Positions 40,188-49,800 of a DNA stretch of 64,000 bases are shown here, one piece after another (positions within the stretch are counted from its first letter, which is position 1; each line of letters begins with the position of its first letter). A program made the position numbers and the translations under genes. The stretch comes from Nitrospira sp. (GTDB taxonomy: Bacteria > Nitrospirota > Thermodesulfovibrionia > Thermodesulfovibrionales > Dissulfurispiraceae). The DNA lies in NCBI GenBank assembly GCA_002634385.1, contig NSJL01000020.1, positions 1 to 64,000 on the forward strand. Direction: 5' to 3'. The notes under the pieces were generated by a model. The model did not search any database. It saw only the letters and a program-made list of their open reading frames with translations, and had not been told where the DNA came from.

Positions 40188-41978
40188 ATGTCACGGAATA
40201 TACGCAATTTTTCCATAATCGCCCATATCGACCACGGGAAATCGACCCTTGCGGACAGGCTCCTCGAGTACACCGGTGCTCTGAGCTCGCGGGAAATGAC
40301 GGCCCAGGTGCTCGACTCCATGGACCTGGAGAGGGAGCGGGGTATTACCATCAAGGCCCATGCCGTACGGCTTACCTATAAAGCGGACGACGGGGAGACC
40401 TATATCCTGAACCTCATCGATACCCCGGGACACGTGGATTTTTCCTATGAGGTGTCGCGGAGCCTCGCTTCCTGCGAGGGGAGCCTCCTCGTGGTGGATG
40501 CCACCCAGGGAGTGGAGGCACAGACCCTGGCCAATACCTATCTCGCCATCGAGCATGATCACGAGATCATCCCCGTCATCAACAAGATCGACCTTCCTGG
40601 CGCAGAGCCCGCGCGGGTGAAGGAACAGATAGAAGAGGCGGTGGGGATCGATTGTTCCGAAGTGGTCCTTGCCAGCGCCAAGGAGGGGATCGGGACGAAG
40701 GAAATCCTTGAGGCCATCGTCCGGAAGATCCCCCCTCCGTCCGGTTCGGCGGAGGCGAAGTTGAAGGCCCTGATCTTCGATTCGTGGTTCGACAACTATC
40801 AGGGCGTCATCGTCCTGGTCAGGGTCTTCGACGGGGTCGTAAAGCCCGGGATGAAAATCAGATTGATGGCCATGGAAAAGGAGTACGAGGTAACGAAGGT
40901 CGGCATCTTTACCCCGAAGATGGAGGATGCGGCACAGCTCGCCGCCGGAGAGGTGGGGTTCATCATCGCTTCCATCAAGACGGTGGGGGATACGAAGATC
41001 GGCGATACCATCACCGATGCGGCGCGCCCGGCGGATGCGCCGCTTCCGGGATATAAAGAGATCAAGCCCCTGGTTTTCTGCGGACTCTATCCCGTGGAGA
41101 CCCATCAGTACGAGGAGCTGAAGGTCGCCCTGGAGAAGCTGCGGCTGAACGATTCCTCCTTCAGTTACGAGCCCGAGACCTCCTCCGCCCTCGGCTTCGG
41201 CTTCCGGTGCGGGTTCCTCGGGCTCCTCCATATGGAGATCATCAAGGAAAGGCTCGAAAGGGAGTTCGAGCTCTCCCTTATCAGCACGGCTCCGACGGTG
41301 ATCTACCGCGTCACCGCCATGGACGGGACCAAGTCGTACGTGGACAACCCGAGCAAGCTCCCCGAGCGGTTCCTCGCAATAGAGGAGCCTTTCGTGAAGG
41401 TGACCATCTTTGTGCCCCAGACCTACATCGGCCAGATACTGGAGCTCTGCCAGGAGAAGCGCGGCATCCAGAAGGAATTCTCCTATCTGAGCACCGACAG
41501 GATCATGGTCGCCTACGAGCTGCCGCTGAACGAGATCCTCTGGGATTTCTACGATACCCTCAAGTCCGTGTCCAAGGGCTATGCGTCCATGGATTACGAG
41601 TTCCTCGGCTACCGGGAATCGAAACTGGTGAAGCTGGACCTGCTCCTGAACGGAGAGATGGTGGATGCCCTCTCCTTGATTGTGCATACGGACAAGGCAT
41701 ATTATAAGGGCAGGCAGATAGCGGAAAAACTCCGGCAGGTCATCCCGCGGCAGCTGTATGAGATCGCCATCCAGGCCGCCATCGGGGGAAAGATCATCGC
41801 CCGGGAAAGCATCAAGGCGATGAGGAAGAATGTCCTTGCCAAGTGCTACGGCGGCGATATCACCCGGAAGAGAAAGCTCCTCGAGAAGCAGAAGGAGGGG
41901 AAGAAGCGGATGAAGCAGATCGGGCGCGTGGAGATCCCGCAGGAGGCATTCCTGTCTGTCCTGAAGGTAAAAGAGTAG
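40188..41978 (+). CDS. lepA: Elongation factor 4 (LepA) GTPase
   Basis: 596 aa, normal length. G1 [16 protein letters not shown], switch [15 protein letters not shown]3 [13 protein letters not shown]4 NKIDLP, then translation-factor domains and the LepA-specific C-terminal domain ([26 protein letters not shown]). It acts on stalled ribosomes, back-translocating or aiding assembly. The start at 40188 ([13 protein letters not shown]) with GGAG upstream is preferred to 40167. lepB follows 100 bp later, the classical lepA-lepB order. Confidence 0.97.
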   Translation: MSRNIRNFSIIAHIDHGKSTLADRLLEYTGALSSREMTAQVLDSMDLERERGITIKAHAVRLTYKADDGETYILNLIDTPGHVDFSYEVSRSLASCEGSLLVVDATQGVEAQTLANTYLAIEHDHEIIPVINKIDLPGAEPARVKEQIEEAVGIDCSEVVLASAKEGIGTKEILEAIVRKIPPPSGSAEAKLKALIFDSWFDNYQGVIVLVRVFDGVVKPGMKIRLMAMEKEYEVTKVGIFTPKMEDAAQLAAGEVGFIIASIKTVGDTKIGDTITDAARPADAPLPGYKEIKPLVFCGLYPVETHQYEELKVALEKLRLNDSSFSYEPETSSALGFGFRCGFLGLLHMEIIKERLEREFELSLISTAPTVIYRVTAMDGTKSYVDNPSKLPERFLAIEEPFVKVTIFVPQTYIGQILELCQEKRGIQKEFSYLSTDRIMVAYELPLNEILWDFYDTLKSVSKGYASMDYEFLGYRESKLVKLDLLLNGEMVDALSLIVHTDKAYYKGRQIAEKLRQVIPRQLYEIAIQAAIGGKIIARESIKAMRKNVLAKCYGGDITRKRKLLEKQKEGKKRMKQIGRVEIPQEAFLSVLKVKE

Positions 41979-42078
41979 AGACATGATGATCCTGCGGCGG
42001 ACCCGGATGCGGTGCTTCCCCGCTCTTGTGGCATGCTCCGGGCTTCGGGTTGCGCAGGGATAAAGGAGAACGATCGAT

Positions 42079-42678
42079 TTGAATAAAGTATGGGAATATG
42101 CTAAGGCGATCGGCACTGCGCTGATCCTCGCCCTCGTTATCAGGGCATACGTTGTTCAGGCCTTCAAGATTCCTTCCGGTTCCATGATACCCACTTTGCT
42201 CATCGGTGACCACATCCTGGTGAGCAAGTTCATCTACGGTACGAAGATCCCCTTCAGTGACAAGCGGGTTCTTCCCCTTGCCAAGCCGGAGAGGGGGGAT
42301 ATCGTCGTCTTCAAATACCCCGAAGACCCGAACAAAGACTTCATCAAAAGGGTCGTCGGAGTGGAAGGCGACATTATCGAGGAGAAGAACAAGGTGGTAT
42401 ACGTCAACGGGAAGCCCCTGTCGGAACCGTACATCCAGCATACCGATGCTGCCGTACGCGTGGGCAGCCTCGAACCGAGGGATAATTTCGGGCCGATCCT
42501 CGTGCCGAAGGACAAGCTCTTCGTCATGGGGGACAACAGGGACCAGAGCTACGACAGCCGCTATTGGGGATATGTCGACATGAAGGAGCTGAGGGGAAAG
42601 GCGTTCATTATTTACTGGTCCTGGGACAGCGTCAAGAGCTTCCCGCGCTTCGGGAGGATGGGAAAGCTGATCCACTGA
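42079..42678 (+). CDS. lepB: Signal peptidase I
   Basis: 199 aa. One N-terminal membrane helix (IGTALILALVIRAYVV), catalytic Ser in IPSGSMIPTL (about residue 35), catalytic Lys in KDFIKRVVGVEGD (about 90), and the family boxes GDIVVFKYP and MGDNRDQSYDSRYWG. It cleaves signal peptides at the outer face of the inner membrane. The start is TTG at 42079 with AAAGGAG ten bases upstream. ribE follows 10 bp after the stop. Confidence 0.95.
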   Translation: MNKVWEYAKAIGTALILALVIRAYVVQAFKIPSGSMIPTLLIGDHILVSKFIYGTKIPFSDKRVLPLAKPERGDIVVFKYPEDPNKDFIKRVVGVEGDIIEEKNKVVYVNGKPLSEPYIQHTDAAVRVGSLEPRDNFGPILVPKDKLFVMGDNRDQSYDSRYWGYVDMKELRGKAFIIYWSWDSVKSFPRFGRMGKLIH

Positions 42679-42688
42679 TCCGTTCGCT

Positions 42689-43333
42689 ATGTTCACCGGG
42701 TTGATCATAGAGTTGGGCGAGGTTGTCTCCCTGCTGAAGGGAGATGCGAGTGCGCGCCTCTCGGTGAAGGGGAGCGAAGTGGCCGGGGATGCCTCCCTGG
42801 GTGACAGCATTGCGGTCAACGGTGTCTGTCTGACGGTGGTGGGCATAGAAAGGGAGACTCTCACCTTTGATGTCTCCTACGAGACACTCCGGAGCACCAC
42901 CCTCGGGAGCCTTCGGCGGGGCGACCGGGTAAATCTCGAACCCTCCCTGAAACCCACCTCGAAGCTGGGCGGGCATTTCGTGACCGGGCATGTGGAGGAC
43001 GCGGGGAGAATACGCTCCCGGAAAACTGCCGGCAATGCGGTGCGCATCGAGATCGAGGCCCCGCAAAGTGTCCTGGGGTACCTTGTGGAGAAGGGGTCGG
43101 TGGCGGTGGACGGCATCAGCCTCACGGTAGTGGAGATCCTGAAGGACGCTTTCAGTGTGGTGATCATCCCCCACACCGCAAAGCTGACGACCATCGGTTT
43201 GAAGGGAGCGGGGGATGCGGTGAACCTCGAGCCCGACATCCTGGGAAAGTATGTGGCGAAGTTCCTCCGGAAAGGCGGCGACAGCGACGCCTCTCTCCTC
43301 TCCGCCCTGAGGAAGTCAGGGTTTGTTTTGTAG
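42689..43333 (+). CDS. ribE: Riboflavin synthase, alpha chain
   Basis: 214 aa. Two lumazine-binding domains: MFTGLIIELGEV...SIAVNGVCLTVV and FVTGHVEDAGRI...SVAVDGISLTVVEI, with the conserved TTLGSLRRGDRVNLE between them. It dismutates two molecules of 6,7-dimethyl-8-ribityllumazine to riboflavin. There is no ribosome-binding site, so translation is probably coupled to lepB just upstream. No FMN riboswitch and no other rib gene is in view. Confidence 0.95.
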   Translation: MFTGLIIELGEVVSLLKGDASARLSVKGSEVAGDASLGDSIAVNGVCLTVVGIERETLTFDVSYETLRSTTLGSLRRGDRVNLEPSLKPTSKLGGHFVTGHVEDAGRIRSRKTAGNAVRIEIEAPQSVLGYLVEKGSVAVDGISLTVVEILKDAFSVVIIPHTAKLTTIGLKGAGDAVNLEPDILGKYVAKFLRKGGDSDASLLSALRKSGFVL

Positions 43334-43735
43334 CCGTCGTTGTCTTGAAAGCAGTTCTGTGTGCCGTCATCCCGGCTTGTCCGGGATCTTTTCAAATCCC
43401 GCTTCCGGTTCAGCTTGCTTCACAACCTATCTTAAAACCTTCAAGTATCCCGGCCCTCTTTACTAATAAGTACGTAAGATGTGGAGATGCGCTCCGCTTC
43501 GGTCTTTAACGGCCGTTGCGGCTGATACCAATAGACGAGAGGGGATACTGCGCTTCCACGGGGTCTTCCACGGGAAAGGTAAAACGGAACGGTTCCCTTC
43601 ACCGGGATTGAGGAGGGCAAGGGCTGCACATATGCCGAGGGTGGCGCAAGTAGCACCGAATGTGTTTGCCGTGTTCGCCCCATGATTTCCCCCCCGGAGG
43701 GGAAATTTTGCCCGCGGGTAGCGTATTATAGTAGT
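43334..43735. other. Intergenic region with two small hairpins, no gene seen
   Basis: 43360-43394 carries the end of the GTCATCCCGGC repeat family and a CCCGG-CTTGT-CCGGG hairpin followed by ATCTTTT, a possible terminator for ribE. 43685-43708 is TTTCCCC...GGGGAAATTTT, another possible terminator. Open frames between them lack start signals and domains. Confidence 0.5.
43724..43735 (+). promoter_or_regulatory. -10 box, predicted leaderless start
   Basis: TATTAT (43724-43729), then AGTAGT and the ATG at 43736. No good -35 box and no ribosome-binding site. Confidence 0.45.
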
Positions 43736-44182
43736 ATGAAGAATACGAGCAGTTTATTGCTGGAGTCCGCCGGAAGAGGCGATCTTGAAGAAGTGAAGAG
43801 CCTCCTCATGGCAGGGGCTGACGTCAATTGCCGGGACCAGGTCGGCTGGACTCCCCTGATAAAAGCCGCCTGGATGGGACATCTTTCCATTGTTCAGCAT
43901 CTCCTTGACCATGGAGCAGAGATCGATCAGCAGAACGACTTCGGCTATACCGCCCTGATGTCAGCGGTCTCCAGCGGCCACCGTGTCATTATCCAATATC
44001 TCCTGGAGAGGGGAGCCGGTGTTTCGTTGAAAGATAAATATGGCAAAACTGTCATCGACTATCTCTTCGAGTACTGGAAGGATTCCCCGAAAAGGGAAGA
44101 GATCCTGAGGCTGTTCCGCGAGAGCCGCCCCGAAGAATTAATGGAGTGGCATTTGGATAATGGGACAAAGCTGAAGAGGTGA
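43736..44182 (+). CDS. Ankyrin-repeat protein
   Basis: 148 aa, soluble. Ankyrin repeats at about residues 4-35 (SLLLESAGRGDLEEVKSLLMAGADVNCRD), 36-69 (GWTPLIKAAWMGHLSIVQHLLDHGAEIDQQN) and 70-102 (GYTALMSAVSSGHRVIIQYLLERGAGVSLKD), and a fourth partial repeat. A pure protein-interaction scaffold with no signal peptide. Start at the ATG 6 nt after a -10 box; an upstream in-frame ATG at 43682 lies within a hairpin. Convergent with the phosphodiesterase-like gene. Confidence 0.88.
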   Translation: MKNTSSLLLESAGRGDLEEVKSLLMAGADVNCRDQVGWTPLIKAAWMGHLSIVQHLLDHGAEIDQQNDFGYTALMSAVSSGHRVIIQYLLERGAGVSLKDKYGKTVIDYLFEYWKDSPKREEILRLFRESRPEELMEWHLDNGTKLKR

Positions 44183-44232
44183 TTCCTCTTCGAAATGAAA
44201 AAGAATACTCCTCTACCCACCTTCGGAATTCT

Positions 44233-45000
44233 TTATACTTCTATCGTTTCACCGTCCTCCAGCATGCGGATGTTCCCGATCCCGAGCCTTCCCAGCTCCT
44301 CCCGGATTGTCTTCAGATGCTGGGGCTTGGGATGGGTCACATAGATCCGTTCGGGAAGGTGCTTCATTTTCAGCAGTTCCTCCTTCAGGAGCCGGGGAGT
44401 GAGATGTCCGGTCAGAACGGCCAGGTCCTTCATCCTGCTGGGAAAGGATGCCTCGATCACCAGGCAGTGGATAGTCATGTCCCCAATCCGCTTCCAGGTG
44501 GTACTGGTGGGTCCGGTATCCCCCGTATAGAAGAAACGTCTCCCCCTGCTGTCTTCCACCAGGTATCCCACTGCCGGGACGGAATGATTTACCGTATAGA
44601 GGACAATGCGGTAGCCGTTCACCTCCAGGGGGGTGAACGGCTTTACGGGGATGTATTTAAGGACCGCGTTCTCATAATCGGGGATCATGGTGAAGTCGGG
44701 CCAGAGGGAGTCGTTGAGGAGGTTTCTCTTGATGGTCCGGAGCACCGAGGGGATGCTGATGATATTGACCCGCTGCTTTCTCTTCTCGACAATGATATTG
44801 TCCGCGAGGAAGGAGATGCCCCGTACGTGATCGAGATGGGCATGGGTGATGAAGATATCCGTGATCTTTGCCTGGGCCTTCCTGTCCAGGACATTGGTAA
44901 GGCTTCCCGCGTCGAAGAGGATCGTATCGTCCAGCAGGAAGCCGGGGGGATTGTGCCCCGGGAATTCGGCTCCCGCGCAACCGAGCACTTTGATCTTCAT
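44233..45000 (-). CDS. Class II 3',5'-cyclic-nucleotide phosphodiesterase-like metallo-beta-lactamase-fold protein
   Basis: 255 aa from the ATG at 45000 (AAGGGGGT just upstream). MKIKVLGCAGAEFPGHNPPGFLL, the zinc motif THAHLDHVRGISFLADN (class II phosphodiesterase type HxHLDH), a further His in TVNHSVPAVGYLVED, Asp in FFYTGDTGPTSTTW, and a late His in GHLTPRLL and THPKPQHL. The family hydrolyses cAMP or cGMP. It lies divergent to the TPR/FecR/CHASE2 gene series, which suggests linked cyclic-nucleotide turnover. The open frame continuing upstream to 45432 is not credible. Confidence 0.88.
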   Translation of the reverse strand: MKIKVLGCAGAEFPGHNPPGFLLDDTILFDAGSLTNVLDRKAQAKITDIFITHAHLDHVRGISFLADNIIVEKRKQRVNIISIPSVLRTIKRNLLNDSLWPDFTMIPDYENAVLKYIPVKPFTPLEVNGYRIVLYTVNHSVPAVGYLVEDSRGRRFFYTGDTGPTSTTWKRIGDMTIHCLVIEASFPSRMKDLAVLTGHLTPRLLKEELLKMKHLPERIYVTHPKPQHLKTIREELGRLGIGNIRMLEDGETIEV

Positions 45001-45082
45001 GATACCCCCTTTCTGTGGAGTCGTGGTGTCCCCTGCATACCGGCCTGCATGTTGGCGCCGCATACCGGTAAAAGAATGCATC

Positions 45083-45111
45083 ATTATAGTACGGCACCCG
45101 GCAAAGTGCAA
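45083..45111 (-). promoter_or_regulatory. Promoter of the phosphodiesterase-like gene
   Basis: Minus strand: TTGCAC (45111-45106), 17-nt spacer, TATAAT (45088-45083). Leader about 75 nt. Confidence 0.75.
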
Positions 45112-45253
45112 CCGCCTGTTCCTCAAGAGATGCTGTCCCGGATAAAGGGTGCGGTTTGCGGCAGGGAGACCGGCGGGAAATTGTAGCATATTTCTCCTCT
45201 TTCCGGTAAAGAGTACCGGGTGAAAGGCAGGAGAACTCCCGGTTCCAGTTGCA

Positions 45254-45282
45254 TTGAAGAAATAAGAGGACTGTGCTAATCT
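45254..45282 (+). promoter_or_regulatory. Promoter of the TPR/FecR gene series
   Basis: TTGAAG (45254-45259), 17-nt spacer, TGC-extended TAATCT (45277-45282). It is divergent to the phosphodiesterase promoter, with 142 bp between the two -35 boxes. Confidence 0.65.
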
Positions 45283-45334
45283 ATCGCTCATAAAATGAGG
45301 GTTTCTCACGGCGCTGATTATGGGAGGAAACGGT

Positions 45335-46864
45335 ATGAAAAAGGTTGGGGTCCTGCTCCTTGCGTTCTTTCTGTTCGGTGCGCCCCTGCGCGCGGCGGAC
45401 AACTTCCTCGGAAGGGGGATAGAGGAGTTCAAAGCGGAAAATTATGAGGAAGCGGTGGATTACCTCAAGAAAGCCCGGGAGCAAAGCCCCGGTTCCTCCA
45501 TTGCCGCCTTCTACCTGGGTCTCGTGTACAAGCAGATGGGTCAATACCGGGATGCGGCGAAGAATTTCAGGGATGCCGTCACCCTTACCCCGCCCACCAG
45601 GGATGCCTATGTCGAGCTGATCGAGATGCTGTATAACCTGGACGAGCTGAAAGAAGCGAGGGAATGGATTGCCCGGGCGGAATCCGGGAAGGTCAAGCCG
45701 GCCTATGTGGCCTTTTTGAAGGGGCTGGTCCTGGCAAAAGAGGGAAAGGGCAAGGATGCCGTTGCCGCCTTCGGCAGGGCCAAGGAACTGGACCCCTCCA
45801 TTGCCCAGGCAGCGGACTTCCAGATCGCTATGACGTATACAAAGGAAAGAAAGCTGCGGGAGGCCCGGGAGAGCCTGAAAAAGGTCCTGGCCGTCGATCC
45901 GAATTCCGAGCTTGCCGCCTTTGCCCGGGAGTACGAGAATGTCCTGACAAAGACTCTCCAGGCGTACCGGGCATGGCGCTTCACGGTCGGTACGGGATAC
46001 CAGTACGACACGAACGTGATTTCCAAGCCCGCCACCAATATAGGCATTCCCGCCGTCGATGCGGCGACGGGCGAGAAGGACAGCAGTATCTTCGGCAGCT
46101 TTCGCATCGATTATATTCCCCTGATGAGCGGTCCCCTCTCCCTGAATGCGCAGTACGCGTTCTATACCAATAATTATCTCCACGGCCCCGCTTACAAGAA
46201 TGACACCCTTGTCCAGTCGCTGTCGGTGACGCCCGGATACATCTTTTCGAGAGGGGTGGTCTCCCTTCCGATAGCCTACTCGCATGTCTGGCTGAACGAG
46301 CGCGAATACATGAACACCACGCTGGCGAGGCCCAGCCTTAACCTGATTCTCCTCCCCGGGCACATAGGGCAGTTCTCCGCCGGGTATGGGAAGAGGGAGA
46401 TGATGCGTCCCGGGGACCCGGACGAGGACCGGGATGCGAACATCTACAGCCTTTCCGCGGGATATTTTTACCCCTTTGCGGGGGGGAACGGGGTGTTCAA
46501 TCTGCGCTACGAGTATACAAAGGAAGACACGCAGGGAAGGAACTGGGACAATACAGGCAACAGGGTCAGCTCCAGCCTTCTGTTCCCTTTGGCCGGGAAG
46601 GTGAGCCTTATCCTTTCGGGAGACGTTTTCCTGCAGAGGTATAAGAATGTTCACACTATTTCCGGTTCCGGCACTCCCGGGTTCCCCGCCTCTCCGGCGA
46701 AGAGGAGGGACGATATCTACAGCGGGTCGGCAGGGCTTTCATGGGAGCTCTACAAGGGGATGCGTCTCAATCCCCAGTATTCCCATACGAGGGCGGATTC
46801 GAACTTTCCCATCTACGATTACCGGAGGGACGTGTATTCCCTCGGCGTAGAGTATACCTTCTAA
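45335..46864 (+). CDS. Exported TPR protein with C-terminal outer-membrane beta-barrel
   Basis: 509 aa; ATG at 45335 with GGAGG seven bases upstream. Signal peptide MKKVGVLLLAFFLFGAPLRA. TPR units cover about residues 27-200 (GIEEFKAENYEEAVDYLKKAREQSP, AAFYLGLVYKQMGQYRDAAKNF, AVAAFGRAKELDPS). The rest is a barrel of alternating strands (FTVGTGYQYDTNVIS, GPLSLNAQYAFYTNNYL, GVFNLRYEYTKED) ending in Phe (VYSLGVEYTF), the BAM-recognition signature. The layout resembles surface lipoprotein assembly modifiers and other TPR-barrel exporters. It is 12 bp before the first FecR giant, so it may help place that protein at the surface. Confidence 0.87.
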   Translation: MKKVGVLLLAFFLFGAPLRAADNFLGRGIEEFKAENYEEAVDYLKKAREQSPGSSIAAFYLGLVYKQMGQYRDAAKNFRDAVTLTPPTRDAYVELIEMLYNLDELKEAREWIARAESGKVKPAYVAFLKGLVLAKEGKGKDAVAAFGRAKELDPSIAQAADFQIAMTYTKERKLREARESLKKVLAVDPNSELAAFAREYENVLTKTLQAYRAWRFTVGTGYQYDTNVISKPATNIGIPAVDAATGEKDSSIFGSFRIDYIPLMSGPLSLNAQYAFYTNNYLHGPAYKNDTLVQSLSVTPGYIFSRGVVSLPIAYSHVWLNEREYMNTTLARPSLNLILLPGHIGQFSAGYGKREMMRPGDPDEDRDANIYSLSAGYFYPFAGGNGVFNLRYEYTKEDTQGRNWDNTGNRVSSSLLFPLAGKVSLILSGDVFLQRYKNVHTISGSGTPGFPASPAKRRDDIYSGSAGLSWELYKGMRLNPQYSHTRADSNFPIYDYRRDVYSLGVEYTF

Positions 46865-46876
46865 GGAGAAAGGACC

Positions 46877-49800
46877 ATGAAAAGGGGATATGGAGTTCCG
46901 GGGTATCTTTTCACTTTTCTCCTTTTGTTCACCCTCTGCTCTGCGCTGCTCCCCGGTGCCGCCGCCGGGGCGGAAGCCGTGGGGAGAGTCGCCTCCGTGG
47001 AGGGGGAAGCGGACGTACTCCGGGGGGGAGCCCTGCCTGCCGTACCCCTGAAAGCGGGGGACAGTGTTTCGGTGGGGGACGTGGTGAGGACGAAGAGCGA
47101 TGCCCGGGTGGAGATTGTCTTTGAGGACGGGACAGTGCTCCGGGTGGCACCTCGGAGCAGGATCGATATCAGCGAGTATGAGCCGGGCAGCAGGGGGACG
47201 ATCAGGCTGCCCCGGGGAAAGATACAGGCGGTGGTGAACAAGGACCTGGTGAAGAAGGCGGGGCTGAGGGAGCCGAACCGCTTTGAGGTGCACACGCCCA
47301 ATGCAGTGGCAGGGGTGCGGGGCACGGACTTCTTCGTCTACCATAGCCGGAACGTGACCGGGGTGCTGGTCAGGGAAGGGACGGTCTATACTTTCAATCC
47401 CGAGGTCCCGAAGGTGGTGGTAAACGTACCTGCAGGTACCATCACCACGGTCTCTCCGAAGAGTGCGCCGCAACCCCCTCGCCCTGCTACGGAAGCGGAA
47501 ATGAAGGGGCTGGAGAAGGAGGTTTCCACAAAGGAAAAGCCGAAAGAGAAAACGGAGGAGAAATCCAAGGAGGAAGAACCAAAAGAGGAGAAAAAGGGTT
47601 CCGGAACTGCGGAAAAACCGAAGGAACAGGCAAAGACGGAAGAGAAGCCGAAGGAGGAGACCTCCAGGAGCGCCGATGCACCATCGACCTCCTCTATAAG
47701 TACTTCTTCGTCAGGTGCGACGACGGCTGACCAAAACGTTGACCAAACGGGCGGCCAGACTTCAGGCCAGCCTTCAGATCAACCTCAACCCTCAGGCACC
47801 TCCTCCGATCCGACGGGCTTTGTCCCGCCGACAGCGGCCTCTGCGCCCCCGACGGAAACCCAGTCGCTCATGGGGCCTTCCCCTGTAGAGTCGCCGGTTA
47901 CCAAGGTGGAGGAACCGCCTTTAACTGATATAATAAAGGATACCCAAGCCCCTACTGTCACAATCGAAGAGAAGCCCCAGTCCGTGATGAAGGAGCCGGA
48001 GGCGAAGTTCTCTTTTTCCGCCGATGAACCGGCTGCCTACGAATACAGACTCGACGGAGGGGCCTGGCAGCAGGTGACCGGCGGCAGTTCACTCACGCTC
48101 TCCGCCCTTGCCATAGGCAACCATACCCTTGAGGTGAGAGCGGTGGATAAAACGGGCAATATATCCACTGAACCGGCGAGCTTCACGTGGAGCGTGTATC
48201 AGTTCGTGGCCGATATGAACACCTCCCTGTACTACCGCGGAAGCCTGTTGCGTGCCAATGACGACGGCTCCCTGAGCGCCCTGCTCTATGAGGATACCGG
48301 GGCGGAGAACCGTTTTTCTATCAGCGGGTCCTATTCGACCGGGAGTTCCTATAATCATTATTGGCTGCAGGACCTGTATCCCCAGGCGAACTCGTTCGTG
48401 AAAAATCTCACCTACACGGGGATGACCTTCTATGGATATATGGGGGGAATCGAGCGCAGTTCATCGGGGCTCGATGGCTCTTTGTATGTCCTCTACATCG
48501 ATGCCTCGGGTAAGGCGGGCCTCGCTGCGGGGTCCTTCGGCGGACAACCGGGTGGCGGCTCCGTGCTGGCGGGGGCAGTAGCCAGCACCGATCTGTCCAC
48601 CACCACCCTGAACCCGGCAGAAATGCCTACCGAATGGTTCAGCGATCCGGCCTATCTGACCACGGTCTCCGGTCCGGGCGTCATCGGGAGCAGTTCGGCA
48701 AGCACCGAGGACGACAGCTTTGGCCTCTTCATCGATAACTCCCATCCCAGCACGCCTACGCTGAGCGGCCATATGTTCAACAAGGCGGATGATGCCCTGC
48801 AGTTCAGTTTCCTCACCGCCGCCCCCTCTTTCGGGATCTGGGAGATGGAGACCTACGGCAACTATAACCCTGTCAATGCGAAGAATACCTGGTTCATGGG
48901 TACCGGAGCGTACTGGCCCTGCTCACAGGCAGACTGTGCAGCGGGAGAGGTCTCGAACGTCGCCCTGGTGAACACCCGCAGCAACGCCTGGCGGGACAGC
49001 TCCGCCAACGGATGGGGAGACGGCTTGATCGAAGGGTACAGCTATGGAGTCTGGGGAGATGTGGAGTACGGAATGACGCGCATCCTTGCGGGAGCCCTCA
49101 CCGGCTCGTATAATGACACCCTCGACATCCCTACCTTCAGCGCTGTTACGATCGGAGGATGGGTGGAGACGGGGAAGTTCCTGTCCCTCCTGTCCGATCC
49201 GGCTATGAATGCCTCTCTCGCTTCTCTCGGGTTCCCGACCGTGCAGGCGGGCAGTCTCGGCACGCTCACGGGAGGAGGTGCCCTCCCCGGGGGGAGCCTT
49301 TCCATAAGCATCTCCTCGTCCCTCATGTTCTCCTATGGGGACGGGCAAGCGCCGAGCATCTGGGCGAGCGGGGGAGTGACCGGTTCCTATACAGGGACCC
49401 CCTCCGCAGACGGGAGCATCGGCCTTGCCAATAGCTCAGATCCGGGGCTTGCCACCCTCTTCGGTGAGTTCTCCCTTCTCCAGTGGGAGGGGGGTACCTG
49501 GCTGGCCGATATTGAGATCCTGGGAGGCCTTGCGGATGGAACCCAGGGGACTTTCATCGGGGTGGCCGCCGGGTCGTACGCCGACGGCGATTTCTCCGGG
49601 ACCGCGGCAGGCCTCGTATCGTCGGTAACGGCGCTGAGCAAACTGGATATGGCGGCGTATCTCGGCACTGCAGCTGACGGACATCTCTATGGGTTCATGG
49701 GCGGCGTATACCAGTGGGACAGTACGAAGGATACCCCTTCCACCATGGAAATCGTGGGAGTGTCTACCGGGCTGAACAGCGCCAACGTACATACATGGTA

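Noticed and set aside
40191..42116. 641-aa minus-strand open frame
   Set aside because: Antisense to lepA, which is unmistakable.
45001..45432. Upstream extension of the phosphodiesterase-like gene
   Set aside because: The extension crosses both divergent promoters and overlaps the start of the TPR-barrel gene. AAGGGGGT and a typical MKIKVLGCAGAEFPGH start fix the beginning at 45000.
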